Source of the DNA: Campylobacter volucris
Lineage (GTDB): Bacteria > Campylobacterota > Campylobacteria > Campylobacterales > Campylobacteraceae
Assembly: GCF_008011665.1 (NCBI RefSeq)
Contig: NZ_VOWJ01000014.1
Location: 58,594-122,593 of the forward strand
Length of the DNA stretch: 64,000 nt
Reading direction: 5' to 3'
Below, piece after piece: positions 1-9,136 of the stretch. The translations under genes were made by a program, and so were the position numbers. Position 1 is the first letter of the stretch. Every line of letters starts with the position of its first letter. Below the pieces are notes generated by a model. That model had not been told where the DNA came from, made no database searches, and saw only the letters and a program-made list of their open reading frames with translations.

Positions 1-39
1 AAATTTTTTTTTGTTACAATTAAACATTTAAAATACTCT

Positions 40-45
40 TATAAT
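40..45 (+). promoter_or_regulatory. Putative sigma70 -10 element
   Basis: A TATAAT hexamer follows a T-rich stretch, as in Campylobacter housekeeping promoters, which often lack a clear -35 box. It lies 21 bases before the first start codon, so it probably drives the small-protein/prepilin/priA operon. Confidence 0.5.
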
Positions 46-66
46 TAAAATCAAAAAGGCAAAATT

Positions 67-297
67 ATGTATGATGAAAAAATTATCAATACTATGACAG
101 ACAAGGTAAATGAGTTGATTGAAAAATACAATGAAGTGTGTGAAGCAAATGAAAATTTAAGAAATGAATTAGTTAGCGTAAAAGCACAAAATGAAGCAAA
201 AAGTAATCAAATCGCTCGCTTAGAAGAAGAATTAAAATCACGCAATGCTCAAAGTGAAGATATCTTCAAAAAAATAGAGGCTGTTCTTGGCAAATAA
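67..297 (+). CDS. ZapB-like coiled-coil small protein
   Basis: A 76-residue protein, almost entirely predicted coiled coil, with no signal peptide or membrane segment. Heptad-like spacing runs over residues 15-65 and a short tail (EDIFKKIEAVLGK) resembles the C-terminal end of ZapB proteins. An AAGG ribosome site precedes the ATG. The next gene starts inside its last codons, so the two are translationally coupled. Conserved in Campylobacter upstream of priA (Cj0681 position, from memory). The cell-division role is inferred only from architecture and pairing with the ZapA-like neighbour; the coiled coil is certain, the function is not. Confidence 0.7.
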   Translation: MYDEKIINTMTDKVNELIEKYNEVCEANENLRNELVSVKAQNEAKSNQIARLEEELKSRNAQSEDIFKKIEAVLGK

Positions 298-538
298 TAA
301 CCAAAGAAAAGTTACAATCAATGTCTATGCTAAAGATTTTGTCGTAACTTGCAGTAATGAATTTGCTAATCATCTTGAAGATGAAATAGCTCTGATTTCA
401 GGAGGAACTGGGAAAATAGAGCTGGCAAATTTCATAAATGCTTTTATAAAACTTAGTTATGAAAACTATATTGTAAAAAAAGAATTAAATAAAATTATTA
501 CCACTATAGATAAAGAAATCAAAGAAAATGCAATATAA
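287..538 (+). CDS. ZapA-like small conserved protein
   Basis: An 83-residue cytoplasmic protein. The first 20 residues (KVTINVYAKDFVVTCS) resemble the beta-hairpin opening of ZapA, a small FtsZ-ring-associated protein, and the second half is helical, as in ZapA. The start is TTG, supported by a GAGG site seven bases upstream inside the preceding gene; the coding regions overlap by 11 bases. It in turn overlaps the prepilin-like gene. Conserved hypothetical in C. jejuni (Cj0682 position, from memory). The ZapA assignment is an inference from weak similarity and needs profile or structure comparison. Confidence 0.7.
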   Translation: MANNNQRKVTINVYAKDFVVTCSNEFANHLEDEIALISGGTGKIELANFINAFIKLSYENYIVKKELNKIITTIDKEIKENAI

Positions 539-1004
539 AAAAGCTTTTACTTTAATAGAGCTTATTTTTTGCATGATTATTATAGCTATTTTATCAGCAC
601 TAGCTTATCCTTATTTTTCATTTAACAAAATGGATGCGAAAATTATTCGTTTAAAAAGTGAAATTCAAATGATAAATTCATCTTTGGCGGTATTAAAAAA
701 TCAATTTGTATTTAATAAAAATGTGAATTTTCCAAAAGTTTTAGATGAAGCTTTGCCTAATATAGAAAATCAAAAACTTTTTTCTTGCTCTAATGAGCAA
801 ATTCAAGCATGTCTTAGTGGAAATTGTTGCTCTTATAGTGTTTTAGAACAAGCCATTGTTTCTAGTAAAAAAACATGGATGAAAATTGCAAATACCAAAT
901 ATAGATATTTTATCGATGCGAAAAAATATGTGGATTTTTCTTATGATAATCAAAAGGTATTTTTAGAGTGTGTTAGTTCAAATTGTAAGGATTATGGGCT
1001 TTGA
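528..1004 (+). CDS. Prepilin/pseudopilin-like protein with N-terminal methylation motif
   Basis: A 158-residue protein with a class III signal sequence: KKAFTLIEL followed by a hydrophobic helix to about residue 28. This is the type IV pilin or type II secretion pseudopilin pattern, with cleavage expected before the Phe and the Glu five residues later (position 5 of the mature chain). The body carries several cysteines (CSNEQ, CLSGNCC, CVSSNC) that could form disulphides outside the inner membrane. It overlaps both neighbours. Pseudopilins in Campylobacter can take part in DNA uptake, but nothing here proves that role. Confidence 0.8.
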   Translation: MQYKKAFTLIELIFCMIIIAILSALAYPYFSFNKMDAKIIRLKSEIQMINSSLAVLKNQFVFNKNVNFPKVLDEALPNIENQKLFSCSNEQIQACLSGNCCSYSVLEQAIVSSKKTWMKIANTKYRYFIDAKKYVDFSYDNQKVFLECVSSNCKDYGL

Positions 1005-2845
1005 GATATTATGAGCTTGCTATAAAGGGGTATTATCTTGATACTTTAATCTATGAAAGTGATGAAAAAATTGAGCCTTTAAGCGAGGTTATAGTTGATC
1101 TTGCTAGAAAAAAAAATCTCAAAGCCATAATCTTAAAAGAATGTACAAAGCCAAATTTTAACACCCAAAAGATTAAAGAATTAACACTTAATAAAATTAC
1201 TAATTTACAATATGAGCTTGCTAAATTTATAGCTTATTATTATGCGAGTAAAATCGCTTTTGTCTTGGGAATGTTTGAAAGTACTACTTTTTATACTCAA
1301 ACTAAAAAAATACACATAGAAAATTGTCCCAATTTAAATGCCAAGCAAAAACAAGCCTTAGAATTTATAAAAGATCATCAAAGTTCATTATTGTTTGGTG
1401 ATACAGGTTGTGGAAAAACAGAAATTTATATATCTTTGATAAAAGAGTATTTAGAAAAAGGCAAACAAGTCTTGCTTTTAATGCCAGAAATTGCCCTAAC
1501 TCCGCAAATGGAAAAAAGATTAAAAGTATATTTTGAAGATAGTTTTTTCTTATGGCATTCTAAAATTTCTAAAAACAAAAAACAAGAGTGTTTAAAAAAT
1601 TTAGCAAATTCTAAAGCTCTTTTGGTAGCAGGAGCTAGATCTGCTTTGTTTTTGCCATTTGAGAATTTAGGGCTTATTATAGTTGATGAAGAACATGATA
1701 ATTCTTATAAAGCCAGTAATAATCCAAGAATTAATGCAAGAGATTTAGCGCTATTTTTAGCAAAGAAAAATGATATTAAAATACTTTTAGGTTCTGCCAC
1801 CCCTAGTGTTTCTAGTTTTTATAAACATCCAGTTTATAGACTAAAAGGGACATTTTTTGAAAGTAAAAAAGAGTTTTTATATGATGAAAGTGAGCTTAGT
1901 GTATCTTCTAAATTGCTTTTAGAGCTAAGAAGCACTTTGAAAGAAAAAAAACAAGCAGTTGTATTTTTGCCTACAAGGGCAAATTTTAGGCAAATTTTAT
2001 GTAAAGATTGTGCTAATACCATTAAATGTCCATTTTGTTCTGTTGCGCTAAGTTTGCATAAAAATAAAAATGCTTTGAAATGTCATTATTGTAATTTTAC
2101 AAAAGAGATTGATAAATATTGTCCAACTTGTAAAGGCAATATGTTAGAAGCTAGGAAAATGGGAACAGCACAGCTTCGTGAATATTTGCAAGAGCAATTA
2201 AGTGAATTTAATGCTGTAATTAGGCAATTTGATAGTGATGAAATTAGTAGTGTAAAAAAGCTAAATACTATTTTAAAAGAATTTAATCAGCAAAAAATAG
2301 ATATTTTAGTAGGCACTTCTATGCTTGCTAAAGGGCATGATTATCATAATGTAAATTTAAGTGTGATTTTGGGTTTGGATGAGTATTTATTTAGACCAAA
2401 TTTCAAAGCTTTGGAAGAAACCTTAGCTTTAGCTATGCAAGTAGCAGGAAGATCTGGTAGAAAAGGGTGTGGAAAAGTTCTTTTGCAAACTAAAAATAAA
2501 GTCTTTTTTGAAAAATATATACAAGATTATGATAGTTTTTTAGAAGATGAATTAAACGCAAGGAAGCGGCTTTATCCGCCGTTTAAAAGGCTTTTAAGAT
2601 TAATAATTGAAGATGAACATCAAGTCAATGCGATACAAATTTGTGAAAAAATGCTTGAATTTTGCCAAATGAATGAGGTTGAAATAGTAGGAAGCGGTGC
2701 TTGTGCTATTGAAATGCTTCATAAAAAATGGAGATTTTATGTATTAGTGCGAAGTAAAGATTATTTTAATTTAGTCAAAATAGAACATTTTGCACTAAAT
2801 TTTAAAAATATAATTTGCGATATAGATCCAATTGATTTTAGTTAA
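1001..2845 (+). CDS. priA: Primosomal replication-restart helicase PriA
   Basis: PriA is a 3'-to-5' superfamily 2 helicase that reloads the replisome at stalled forks. Seen here: Walker A GDTGCGKT near residues 133-140, DEEH motif II, a GSATPS motif, and a zinc-binding region from about residue 333 with paired cysteines (CKDC, CPFC, CHYC, CPTC). The C-terminal helicase part has the QVAGRSGRKG motif. At 614 residues it is shorter than the enterobacterial protein but normal for Campylobacter. The TTG start shares bases with the preceding TGA stop (TTGA). The 3' end overlaps the convergent cipA-like gene by 8 bases. Confidence 0.95.
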   Translation: MRYYELAIKGYYLDTLIYESDEKIEPLSEVIVDLARKKNLKAIILKECTKPNFNTQKIKELTLNKITNLQYELAKFIAYYYASKIAFVLGMFESTTFYTQTKKIHIENCPNLNAKQKQALEFIKDHQSSLLFGDTGCGKTEIYISLIKEYLEKGKQVLLLMPEIALTPQMEKRLKVYFEDSFFLWHSKISKNKKQECLKNLANSKALLVAGARSALFLPFENLGLIIVDEEHDNSYKASNNPRINARDLALFLAKKNDIKILLGSATPSVSSFYKHPVYRLKGTFFESKKEFLYDESELSVSSKLLLELRSTLKEKKQAVVFLPTRANFRQILCKDCANTIKCPFCSVALSLHKNKNALKCHYCNFTKEIDKYCPTCKGNMLEARKMGTAQLREYLQEQLSEFNAVIRQFDSDEISSVKKLNTILKEFNQQKIDILVGTSMLAKGHDYHNVNLSVILGLDEYLFRPNFKALEETLALAMQVAGRSGRKGCGKVLLQTKNKVFFEKYIQDYDSFLEDELNARKRLYPPFKRLLRLIIEDEHQVNAIQICEKMLEFCQMNEVEIVGSGACAIEMLHKKWRFYVLVRSKDYFNLVKIEHFALNFKNIICDIDPIDFS

Positions 2846-4130
2846 AAAAATTTTTAAATTCTTGGTAATAACTCCAAGATTTTACTATATCAGGGCGCAC
2901 TTTTTTGATATGGATTAATTCTTTATCTAGTATATCTTTAAGTTTATTTTTGGCTTTTTCATTGTTTTTAAGATAATCTAGCACTTCCTCTTCTTTCATT
3001 AAATTTGCTTCTGTGTAATCTACAACTTCTTTAATAGCATCTAAAAAATTGGATAAATATTGTTTGATATTTTTATAATTTTTGTGATTTAACAATTGAT
3101 CTATTTTGGTTTTGTCAATATAAATTCCAATGTTATTTTTAAGGTCATTGTTGCTGATATGTGAGAAAATGTTTATTTGTTCATTATTGTTATGGTATCT
3201 ATTGATAGTTAAATTAATTTTATCATCTACTTTAAAATTTAAAGGAAGTAAATATCTAATATAACCTCTAAATTCTTTTCTTTCAAGAATATTTTTATCA
3301 TTATGGGGGGGGGTAAAATGAAATTGATTTGCTAATTTGGTCAAAGTGTTATAAACTTTATTTGTTTTGAGATCTTGCATATCTATATAGACAATTTTGC
3401 TTGTATCGATTTTATCAAGCAAGGCGTGCATTATAAAAGTATTTTCCAATAAAGTTTCAAAATTATCCTTCATATAAGTTTTATTTGGTTTTAAAAAATC
3501 AATATATTCTTGGAAATTAAAATTTAAATCAAAATTTGGGTTATAATTTCTTTGAACTTTACTCCAATCTCTTCCATAAGAATGTCTTAATAAAGATATA
3601 GGATCTCTTGTTTGGATTAATATTGGTATATCGGGATTTATTAAATTTAAATATTTATCTAGGTTTAAGACATTAGTTTCAGATATATTAATAGCAACTT
3701 GAGAATATGTAAGCAAAGATATAAAATTTAAACTATATCTATAGCATCCATCATTTGGAAGCACCCAAGATGCAGGACAATACACATTGCACAACTCATT
3801 AAGCAAAGTTAAAAAAGCAGCAGCACCAACACCATGAGGTGATATATAAACAAATTTTGCATTTTCTAAAGGGATATTTAAGTTCCAAGCTAAATTGGCG
3901 CAATACTCACTAGGTTCTATATCTATATTTTTAGGATTTATTAATGGTGGATAAGGATTATTTTTATATTGTTTAAATTCATTGCAATTAAGCCAAGTTA
4001 CAATATGAGTGATGTTGTCTAAGATAAATTTTTGAAAAGTTTCACTTTGATTATTTTTTAAGGTGTTTAATAACAAATTTGCTTTTTTACTATCTAAGTT
4101 AGTAGATAAAAAATTAAGTAAATTTTGCAT
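2838..4130 (-). CDS. cipA: CipA-type invasion/surface protein, phase-variable (currently in frame)
   Basis: A 430-residue protein without signal peptide or membrane segments. Placement between priA and ispG and a nine-base C tract in the coding strand match C. jejuni cipA (Cj0685c), a contingency gene linked to host-cell invasion. The tract encodes part of TPP near residues 273-276; at nine bases the full frame is open, and a one-base slip would truncate about a third of the protein. Residues 90-110 contain a glycine-rich loop (SPHGVGAAAF), followed later by TRDPIS and YIDMQDLK; this order recalls sulfotransferase PAPS-binding elements, which is inference. It may modify a surface glycan; substrate unknown. 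Confidence 0.8.
   Translation of the reverse strand: MQNLLNFLSTNLDSKKANLLLNTLKNNQSETFQKFILDNITHIVTWLNCNEFKQYKNNPYPPLINPKNIDIEPSEYCANLAWNLNIPLENAKFVYISPHGVGAAAFLTLLNELCNVYCPASWVLPNDGCYRYSLNFISLLTYSQVAINISETNVLNLDKYLNLINPDIPILIQTRDPISLLRHSYGRDWSKVQRNYNPNFDLNFNFQEYIDFLKPNKTYMKDNFETLLENTFIMHALLDKIDTSKIVYIDMQDLKTNKVYNTLTKLANQFHFTPPHNDKNILERKEFRGYIRYLLPLNFKVDDKINLTINRYHNNNEQINIFSHISNNDLKNNIGIYIDKTKIDQLLNHKNYKNIKQYLSNFLDAIKEVVDYTEANLMKEEEVLDYLKNNEKAKNKLKDILDKELIHIKKVRPDIVKSWSYYQEFKNFFN
3305..3313. repeat. Homopolymeric tract G9 (C9 in cipA coding strand)
   Basis: Nine consecutive G on the plus strand, C on the coding strand of the cipA-like gene. Tracts of this length are prone to slipped-strand mispairing in Campylobacter. 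Nine leaves the gene open; eight or ten would shift the frame. Confidence 0.95.
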
Positions 4131-4203
4131 ATTAAATCCTTAGTGTTTTTTGATTTTAAATAAAATATTATAAAATTATATAAAAATATTATTAGAGTAA
4201 GTT

Positions 4204-5268
4204 ATGAAAAGATACAAAACAAGACAAATCAAAGTAGGTGATGTTTTAATAGGTGGTGATGCACCAATTTCTGTGCAATCTATGCTTTTTACAAAAACAA
4301 GAGATATTGAAGGTTCTTTAGAGCAGTTAAATAGACTTTATTTTGCTGGAGCTAATATAGTTCGCTTGGCATGTTTAGACATGGCCGATGCAAGAGCTTT
4401 AAAAGAGATAAAAGCACAAAGCCCATTGCCTTTGATAGTCGATATACATTTTAATCATAAATTAGCTATATATTGTGCTGAATTTATAGATGGTATTAGA
4501 ATAAACCCAGGTAATATAGGCTCTAAAGAAAATATAAAAGAAGTGGTTAATGCTTGTAAGCAAAGACAAATTCCAATACGCATAGGTATAAACCATGGTT
4601 CTATAGAAAAGCAATTTTCTGATAAATATGGTTACAATATAGAAGCCATGCTAGAAAGTGCAAAATATAATATAAAATTATTAGAAGATTTTAACTTTTT
4701 TGATATAAAAATTTCTATGAAAACTTCAGATACTCAAAAAACCATAGAAGCTTATGAAAGACTTCGCCCGCTTTGTGATTATCCTTTTCATTTAGGGGTA
4801 ACTGAAGCTGGAACTAAATTTCATAGTACTATAAAAAGTTCTATAGCGCTTGGAAATTTACTTTTAAAAGGTATAGGTGATACTATGAGAGTTTCCATGA
4901 CAGGAGAACTTGAAGAAGAAATTCGTGTAGCAAGAGCTATTTTACAAGATAGTGGAGTTCAAAAAAGTGGAGTAAATATCATATCTTGTCCAACCTGTGG
5001 AAGAATACAAAGTGATTTAATAAAAGCTATAAAAATAGTAGAAGAAAAAACAAAGCATATAAAAGAGCCATTAAATATTAGTGTTATGGGTTGTGTGGTA
5101 AATGCATTGGGTGAAGCAAAAGGAGCTGATGTGGCTATAGCTTTTGGCAAAAATCAAGGTTTGGTTATAAGACATGGAGAAGTGGTGGCAAAGCTTAAAG
5201 AAGGTGAGCTTGTAGATAGATTTTTACTTGAAGTAGAAGATGAAGTTAAAATAAGATCTAAAGGCTAA
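4204..5268 (+). CDS. ispG: 4-hydroxy-3-methylbut-2-enyl diphosphate synthase IspG (GcpE)
   Basis: Catalyses the penultimate step of the MEP isoprenoid pathway, reductively converting MEcPP to HMBPP with a [4Fe-4S] cluster. At 354 residues it has the short bacterial form. The cluster cysteines are visible in the C-terminal third (SCPTCG and MGCVVN), and the N-terminal TIM barrel begins [15 protein letters not shown]. It is transcribed divergently from the cipA-like gene across a 73-base AT-rich gap and converges on pncB with a 4-base overlap. Confidence 0.97.
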   Translation: MKRYKTRQIKVGDVLIGGDAPISVQSMLFTKTRDIEGSLEQLNRLYFAGANIVRLACLDMADARALKEIKAQSPLPLIVDIHFNHKLAIYCAEFIDGIRINPGNIGSKENIKEVVNACKQRQIPIRIGINHGSIEKQFSDKYGYNIEAMLESAKYNIKLLEDFNFFDIKISMKTSDTQKTIEAYERLRPLCDYPFHLGVTEAGTKFHSTIKSSIALGNLLLKGIGDTMRVSMTGELEEEIRVARAILQDSGVQKSGVNIISCPTCGRIQSDLIKAIKIVEEKTKHIKEPLNISVMGCVVNALGEAKGADVAIAFGKNQGLVIRHGEVVAKLKEGELVDRFLLEVEDEVKIRSKG

Positions 5269-6626
5269 ATTAAAGTTAAATTCTTTTTTAACTCTTGTAG
5301 TTTTTTTGAAATTTTTACTTTGTAAGTGCTTGGATTTTTTAATCTTTTATGTGAAGATTTCAAACTTTGAATATTTTTTTTATAAAAATTTTGTATAAAA
5401 GATAAATTAGGAATTTTATATATTAATTGTCCATTTTTAAAAATCATTTTCAGCATATTTTTAGCTTGTAAATTTTTATATTGAGTTATTTGTTCATCGT
5501 GATTATATAATTTATCAAATTCCATTTTTTCATTTTTATAATATCGTATCAATTTTTTAAACGAAGGTAGGGTGGTTTTGTTTGAATGTTCGCTAATTTT
5601 TATTTTAGGGATAATGTGTTGATTTTTTTCTACAGCTACTAATTTATAAACAGCTCCAAAAACAGGACAACTTGCAGAAGTGATAAGTCTTTCTCCAACG
5701 CCAAAGCCATCGATTGGAGCTTTGTTTTTTAGAAGTTGTGCAATTTTATTTTCATCTAAAGCATTACTTACAAATATCTTACAATTTTTTAAATTATTTT
5801 GATCAAGCATTTTTCTTGCTAATTTAGAAAGTTTTAATAAATCCCCAGAATCAATGCGTATAGCATAATTTTTTAAAGTTTTTTTAGCTTGTAATTCTTT
5901 AAAAATTAAAATAGCATTATTTATACCATTGATACAATCATAGGTATCTACTAAAAGTGTGATATTGTCTTTATAAATTTTGCAATAAGATCTAAAAGCA
6001 TCAAGTTCATTATCATGCATTTGCACCCACGCATGAGACATGGTGCCACTTAAAGGGATATTGAATTTTTTTGCAGCTAGGGTGCAAGAAGTGGCGTTAA
6101 ATCCACCTATAAAAGCAGCTCTTGCTCCATTTATAGCAGCATTTGCTCCATGAGCTCTGCGAGAGCCAAATTCTAAAAGTATTTTTTCTTTTGCAATTTG
6201 AAAAATTCTATTTGCTTTTGTTGTGATTAAACATTGATGATTTAGTGTTAAAAGTATAAAAGTTTCTAATAATAAAGCCTCTATAATAGGTGCTTTAACA
6301 TAAAATATAGGCTCATTAGCAAATATACATTCACCTTCTTGTATGCTATAAATATCACCACTAAATTTTAAATTAGCTAGGTAATTTAAAAAATCTTCAC
6401 TAAAAGAATCGGTATTTTGTAAAAATTCAATATCTTCTTTTGTAAAAGAAAAATTTTGTATATATTGGATAATTTGTTCTAAACCAGCAAAAATAGTATA
6501 TTTTGCATTATCAGGAGCTTGTCTAAAAAAAACTTCAAAATAGACTATTTGTTTATGCTTATTTTGTTTAAAATAAGCATAAGCCATAGTTAATTCATAA
6601 AAATCACATAATAAAGTATGATTCAT
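5265..6626 (-). CDS. pncB: Nicotinate phosphoribosyltransferase
   Basis: Makes nicotinate mononucleotide from nicotinate and PRPP at the expense of ATP (NAD salvage, Preiss-Handler route). Recognised by the family opening [14 protein letters not shown], the [12 protein letters not shown] segment carrying the histidine region, [12 protein letters not shown] and [12 protein letters not shown]. At 453 residues it is a normal length. The C-terminal 60 residues are unusually basic. It lies 12 bases downstream of ftsZ and could be read through from it. I do not recall this gene at the corresponding C. jejuni position, so it may be a lari-group feature. Confidence 0.92.
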   Translation of the reverse strand: MNHTLLCDFYELTMAYAYFKQNKHKQIVYFEVFFRQAPDNAKYTIFAGLEQIIQYIQNFSFTKEDIEFLQNTDSFSEDFLNYLANLKFSGDIYSIQEGECIFANEPIFYVKAPIIEALLLETFILLTLNHQCLITTKANRIFQIAKEKILLEFGSRRAHGANAAINGARAAFIGGFNATSCTLAAKKFNIPLSGTMSHAWVQMHDNELDAFRSYCKIYKDNITLLVDTYDCINGINNAILIFKELQAKKTLKNYAIRIDSGDLLKLSKLARKMLDQNNLKNCKIFVSNALDENKIAQLLKNKAPIDGFGVGERLITSASCPVFGAVYKLVAVEKNQHIIPKIKISEHSNKTTLPSFKKLIRYYKNEKMEFDKLYNHDEQITQYKNLQAKNMLKMIFKNGQLIYKIPNLSFIQNFYKKNIQSLKSSHKRLKNPSTYKVKISKKLQELKKNLTLI

Positions 6627-6638
6627 AAATGGATTAAA

Positions 6639-7742
6639 TTAATCCATTTGGCGACGCAAAAATGCTGGTACATCAAGTTGAGAAATAACTTCCTCATCAA
6701 AACCACCGCTAGCTTTGCGTAAATTTATATATGAATTTTTTTTGCTTTCTTCTTGCTCTTTGGCTTGAACTTCATTTTTATCTTCAAAACCTGTAGCTAT
6801 GATGGTTACTTCTACGCGATCTCCCATACTCTCATCAGCAGTAACACCAAAAATTACTTTAGCATTTTCATCCGATTCATCACTAATACTTTGTGTAGCT
6901 TGTGAAATTTCAAGAAGTGAGCATTCAGGCCCTACTTTATAATGTATAATTACGCCTTTAGCACCTTTCATAGTCATACCATCAAGTAATGGTGATTCTA
7001 TAGCACTTTCTAATGCTTCCATGATAGCATTTTCACCTTCTCCTTGACCTACGCCCATTAATGCTAAACCCCTGTGGCTCATAACTGTTCTAACATCGGC
7101 AAAGTCTACATTGATATCGCCATCTTCTAAAAGTATAGAAACCATTCCTCTTACAGCTCTTGTAAGAATATCATCAACTAATTTAAATGCTTCTTTGATA
7201 CCAGCTTTTTTAGGGAGTATGCTAAGTAATTTTTCATTTTGAATTACAATGATGGAGTCGCTTTCTTTTTTTAATTCTGCCAAACCTGCTTCAGCAAGTT
7301 TTTTTCTTTGTTTTCCTTCAAAAGCAAAAGGCATAGTAACCACTGAAACTGTTAAAGCTCCAGCTTCTTTAGCTGCTTGAGCTACTACAGGGGCCGCACC
7401 TGTTCCCGTTCCGCCACCAAGTCCAGCTGATATAAACACAATATCACTTTGGCTTAATGCAGCTTTTATTTCTTCAAAACTTTCTCTAGCGCTTTCTGCA
7501 CCTATTTCAGGTTGCATGCCAGCCCCAAGACCTTTGGTCTTTTTTTCTCCAAGTTGAATTTTTGTTTTAGCTTGAGATTTAGCTATTGCTTGCGCATCAG
7601 TATTTGCTGAAATAAGATCAAGATCATGTAGGCCCATATTGACCATATGATCAATCATATTTCCGCCGCCTCCACCGCAGCCAATAACTTTTATCTTTGC
7701 ACCTTTTGCGTGTTGCATTTCTTCTACCAAAAATTCACTCAT
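6639..7742 (-). CDS. ftsZ: Cell division GTPase FtsZ
   Basis: Tubulin-like GTPase that polymerises at midcell as the Z-ring scaffold. The tubulin signature GGGTGTG sits at residues 109-115, with the glycine-rich GCGGGGGN loop at 21-28 and NTDAQ near 47-51. The C-terminal tail (ISQLDVPAFLRRQMD) is the conserved peptide that binds FtsA, ZapA and other partners. At 367 residues it is full length. A GGAG site precedes the ATG. It lies 14 bases downstream of ftsA, in the ppiD-ftsA-ftsZ cluster. Confidence 0.98.
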   Translation of the reverse strand: MSEFLVEEMQHAKGAKIKVIGCGGGGGNMIDHMVNMGLHDLDLISANTDAQAIAKSQAKTKIQLGEKKTKGLGAGMQPEIGAESARESFEEIKAALSQSDIVFISAGLGGGTGTGAAPVVAQAAKEAGALTVSVVTMPFAFEGKQRKKLAEAGLAELKKESDSIIVIQNEKLLSILPKKAGIKEAFKLVDDILTRAVRGMVSILLEDGDINVDFADVRTVMSHRGLALMGVGQGEGENAIMEALESAIESPLLDGMTMKGAKGVIIHYKVGPECSLLEISQATQSISDESDENAKVIFGVTADESMGDRVEVTIIATGFEDKNEVQAKEQEESKKNSYINLRKASGGFDEEVISQLDVPAFLRRQMD

Positions 7743-7756
7743 TTGTATTCTCCTAA

Positions 7757-9136
7757 TTAGAACTGGTTTATAATTTTATTCCAAATTTTAGAAAAAGAAC
7801 TAGGTTTTTTCTCTTTTTTCACTTCAACTTTTTTTATTTCTTCTTTCTCTTCATCAAAAATTTGTCTATCTTGAAAAATTTCTTCTAATTTTTCTTCTTT
7901 TTCTTCATATTCTTCTATGACAAAATTTTGTTTAATTTGTTTATTTATAATTTCAGGTTCGCCTTTATACCTTAATTTCTCGTTAGAATCTAACTCATAA
8001 GGGGTGAAATAACCACCACCATATAAACAAAGTCCTATTGCACAACTATTTTCTGGATCATCAAATATTTCTTTAAAGCCATCCATAGTGTCTTTTTTTG
8101 CACTTGCTATTCTAACAGCTTTATTATCAAAGTAAGCTGAAGCAAGTTTATCAAGTCCTGCAAATTTTGTCATACCTCCGGTTAAGACTATACCAGCTCC
8201 TGCTTGATTTGCACTTGCATTATCACTTAGCATTTTTGCTAAAATGATAATAGTTTCTTCTATTCTTGCATAAATTACATTGGAAATAACTTCGATAGAA
8301 ACCTCATTTTTTCTTTTTTCATCTCCCATGTATGGAATTTGTATTAAAGAATTTTCATTTTGTGCTAAAGAAGCATAATTTAGTTTTAATTTTTCAGCTT
8401 CTTTTGGAGGCGTGTGTAAAGCTATGGATAAATCATTAGTAATATTAACTGAGCCAATTTGCAAACACTCATTATATCTTACAGAATTTCCTGCATGTAT
8501 GACCATATCGCATACTGCTCCACCCATATCGATTAAGACAGCACCTAATTCTTTTTCGCTATCATCAAAACAAGCAATTGATGAAGCATAGCCTGATAAA
8601 ACAATATTATCTACTCTAAGATCTGCAAGTTCGACTGCTTTTTTTAAATTTTTTATATGAACTTCTTGAGAAATGACAATATGTGTAGAAACTTCTAAGC
8701 GATTTCCACTCATTCCCAAAGGATCTTCTACATGCTCAAGATCATTAACTTTAAAATTATAAGGCAATACATGGATGATTTCATATCCACTTGGTATGTT
8801 AGCTGTATGTTTAGCCGTGCTAACGGCTCTGTGGATTTCTTTAATTCCTATTTCTTGATTTGGAATATTTACAACACCTATGCTATCTACGCTTTTTGCG
8901 TATGCTCCAGATATAGAAACAATTACTTTATCATAATGTACTCCTGACATCATTTGTGCATCTGCTACTGCTTCTTCTATAGACTTTGAAGCTAATTCTA
9001 TATTAGTAATTGCTCCTTTTTTTATACCGCTAGATTTTGATTTACCAAAACCTATAATTTTTAATCCTTCTTCACTTTTTTGAGCTAAGATTGCACAAGT
9101 CTGTACAGAGCCTAAATCAATTCCTAAGATGTTCAA
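7757..9136 (-). CDS. ftsA: Cell division protein FtsA
   Basis: Actin-fold ATPase that tethers FtsZ to the inner membrane and recruits later division proteins. Shown by the N-terminal phosphate loop GIDLGSVQTCAI, the LIDMGGAVCDM segment and the GAGIVLTGG adenosine motif. The C-terminus ends in a charged linker rich in Glu and Lys followed by an amphipathic tail (SKIWNKIINQF), the usual membrane-targeting helix. The start is TTG overlapping the ppiD stop as TTGA. At 459 residues it is slightly longer than enteric FtsA because of the acidic linker. Confidence 0.97.
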   Translation of the reverse strand: MNILGIDLGSVQTCAILAQKSEEGLKIIGFGKSKSSGIKKGAITNIELASKSIEEAVADAQMMSGVHYDKVIVSISGAYAKSVDSIGVVNIPNQEIGIKEIHRAVSTAKHTANIPSGYEIIHVLPYNFKVNDLEHVEDPLGMSGNRLEVSTHIVISQEVHIKNLKKAVELADLRVDNIVLSGYASSIACFDDSEKELGAVLIDMGGAVCDMVIHAGNSVRYNECLQIGSVNITNDLSIALHTPPKEAEKLKLNYASLAQNENSLIQIPYMGDEKRKNEVSIEVISNVIYARIEETIIILAKMLSDNASANQAGAGIVLTGGMTKFAGLDKLASAYFDNKAVRIASAKKDTMDGFKEIFDDPENSCAIGLCLYGGGYFTPYELDSNEKLRYKGEPEIINKQIKQNFVIEEYEEKEEKLEEIFQDRQIFDEEKEEIKKVEVKKEKKPSSFSKIWNKIINQF

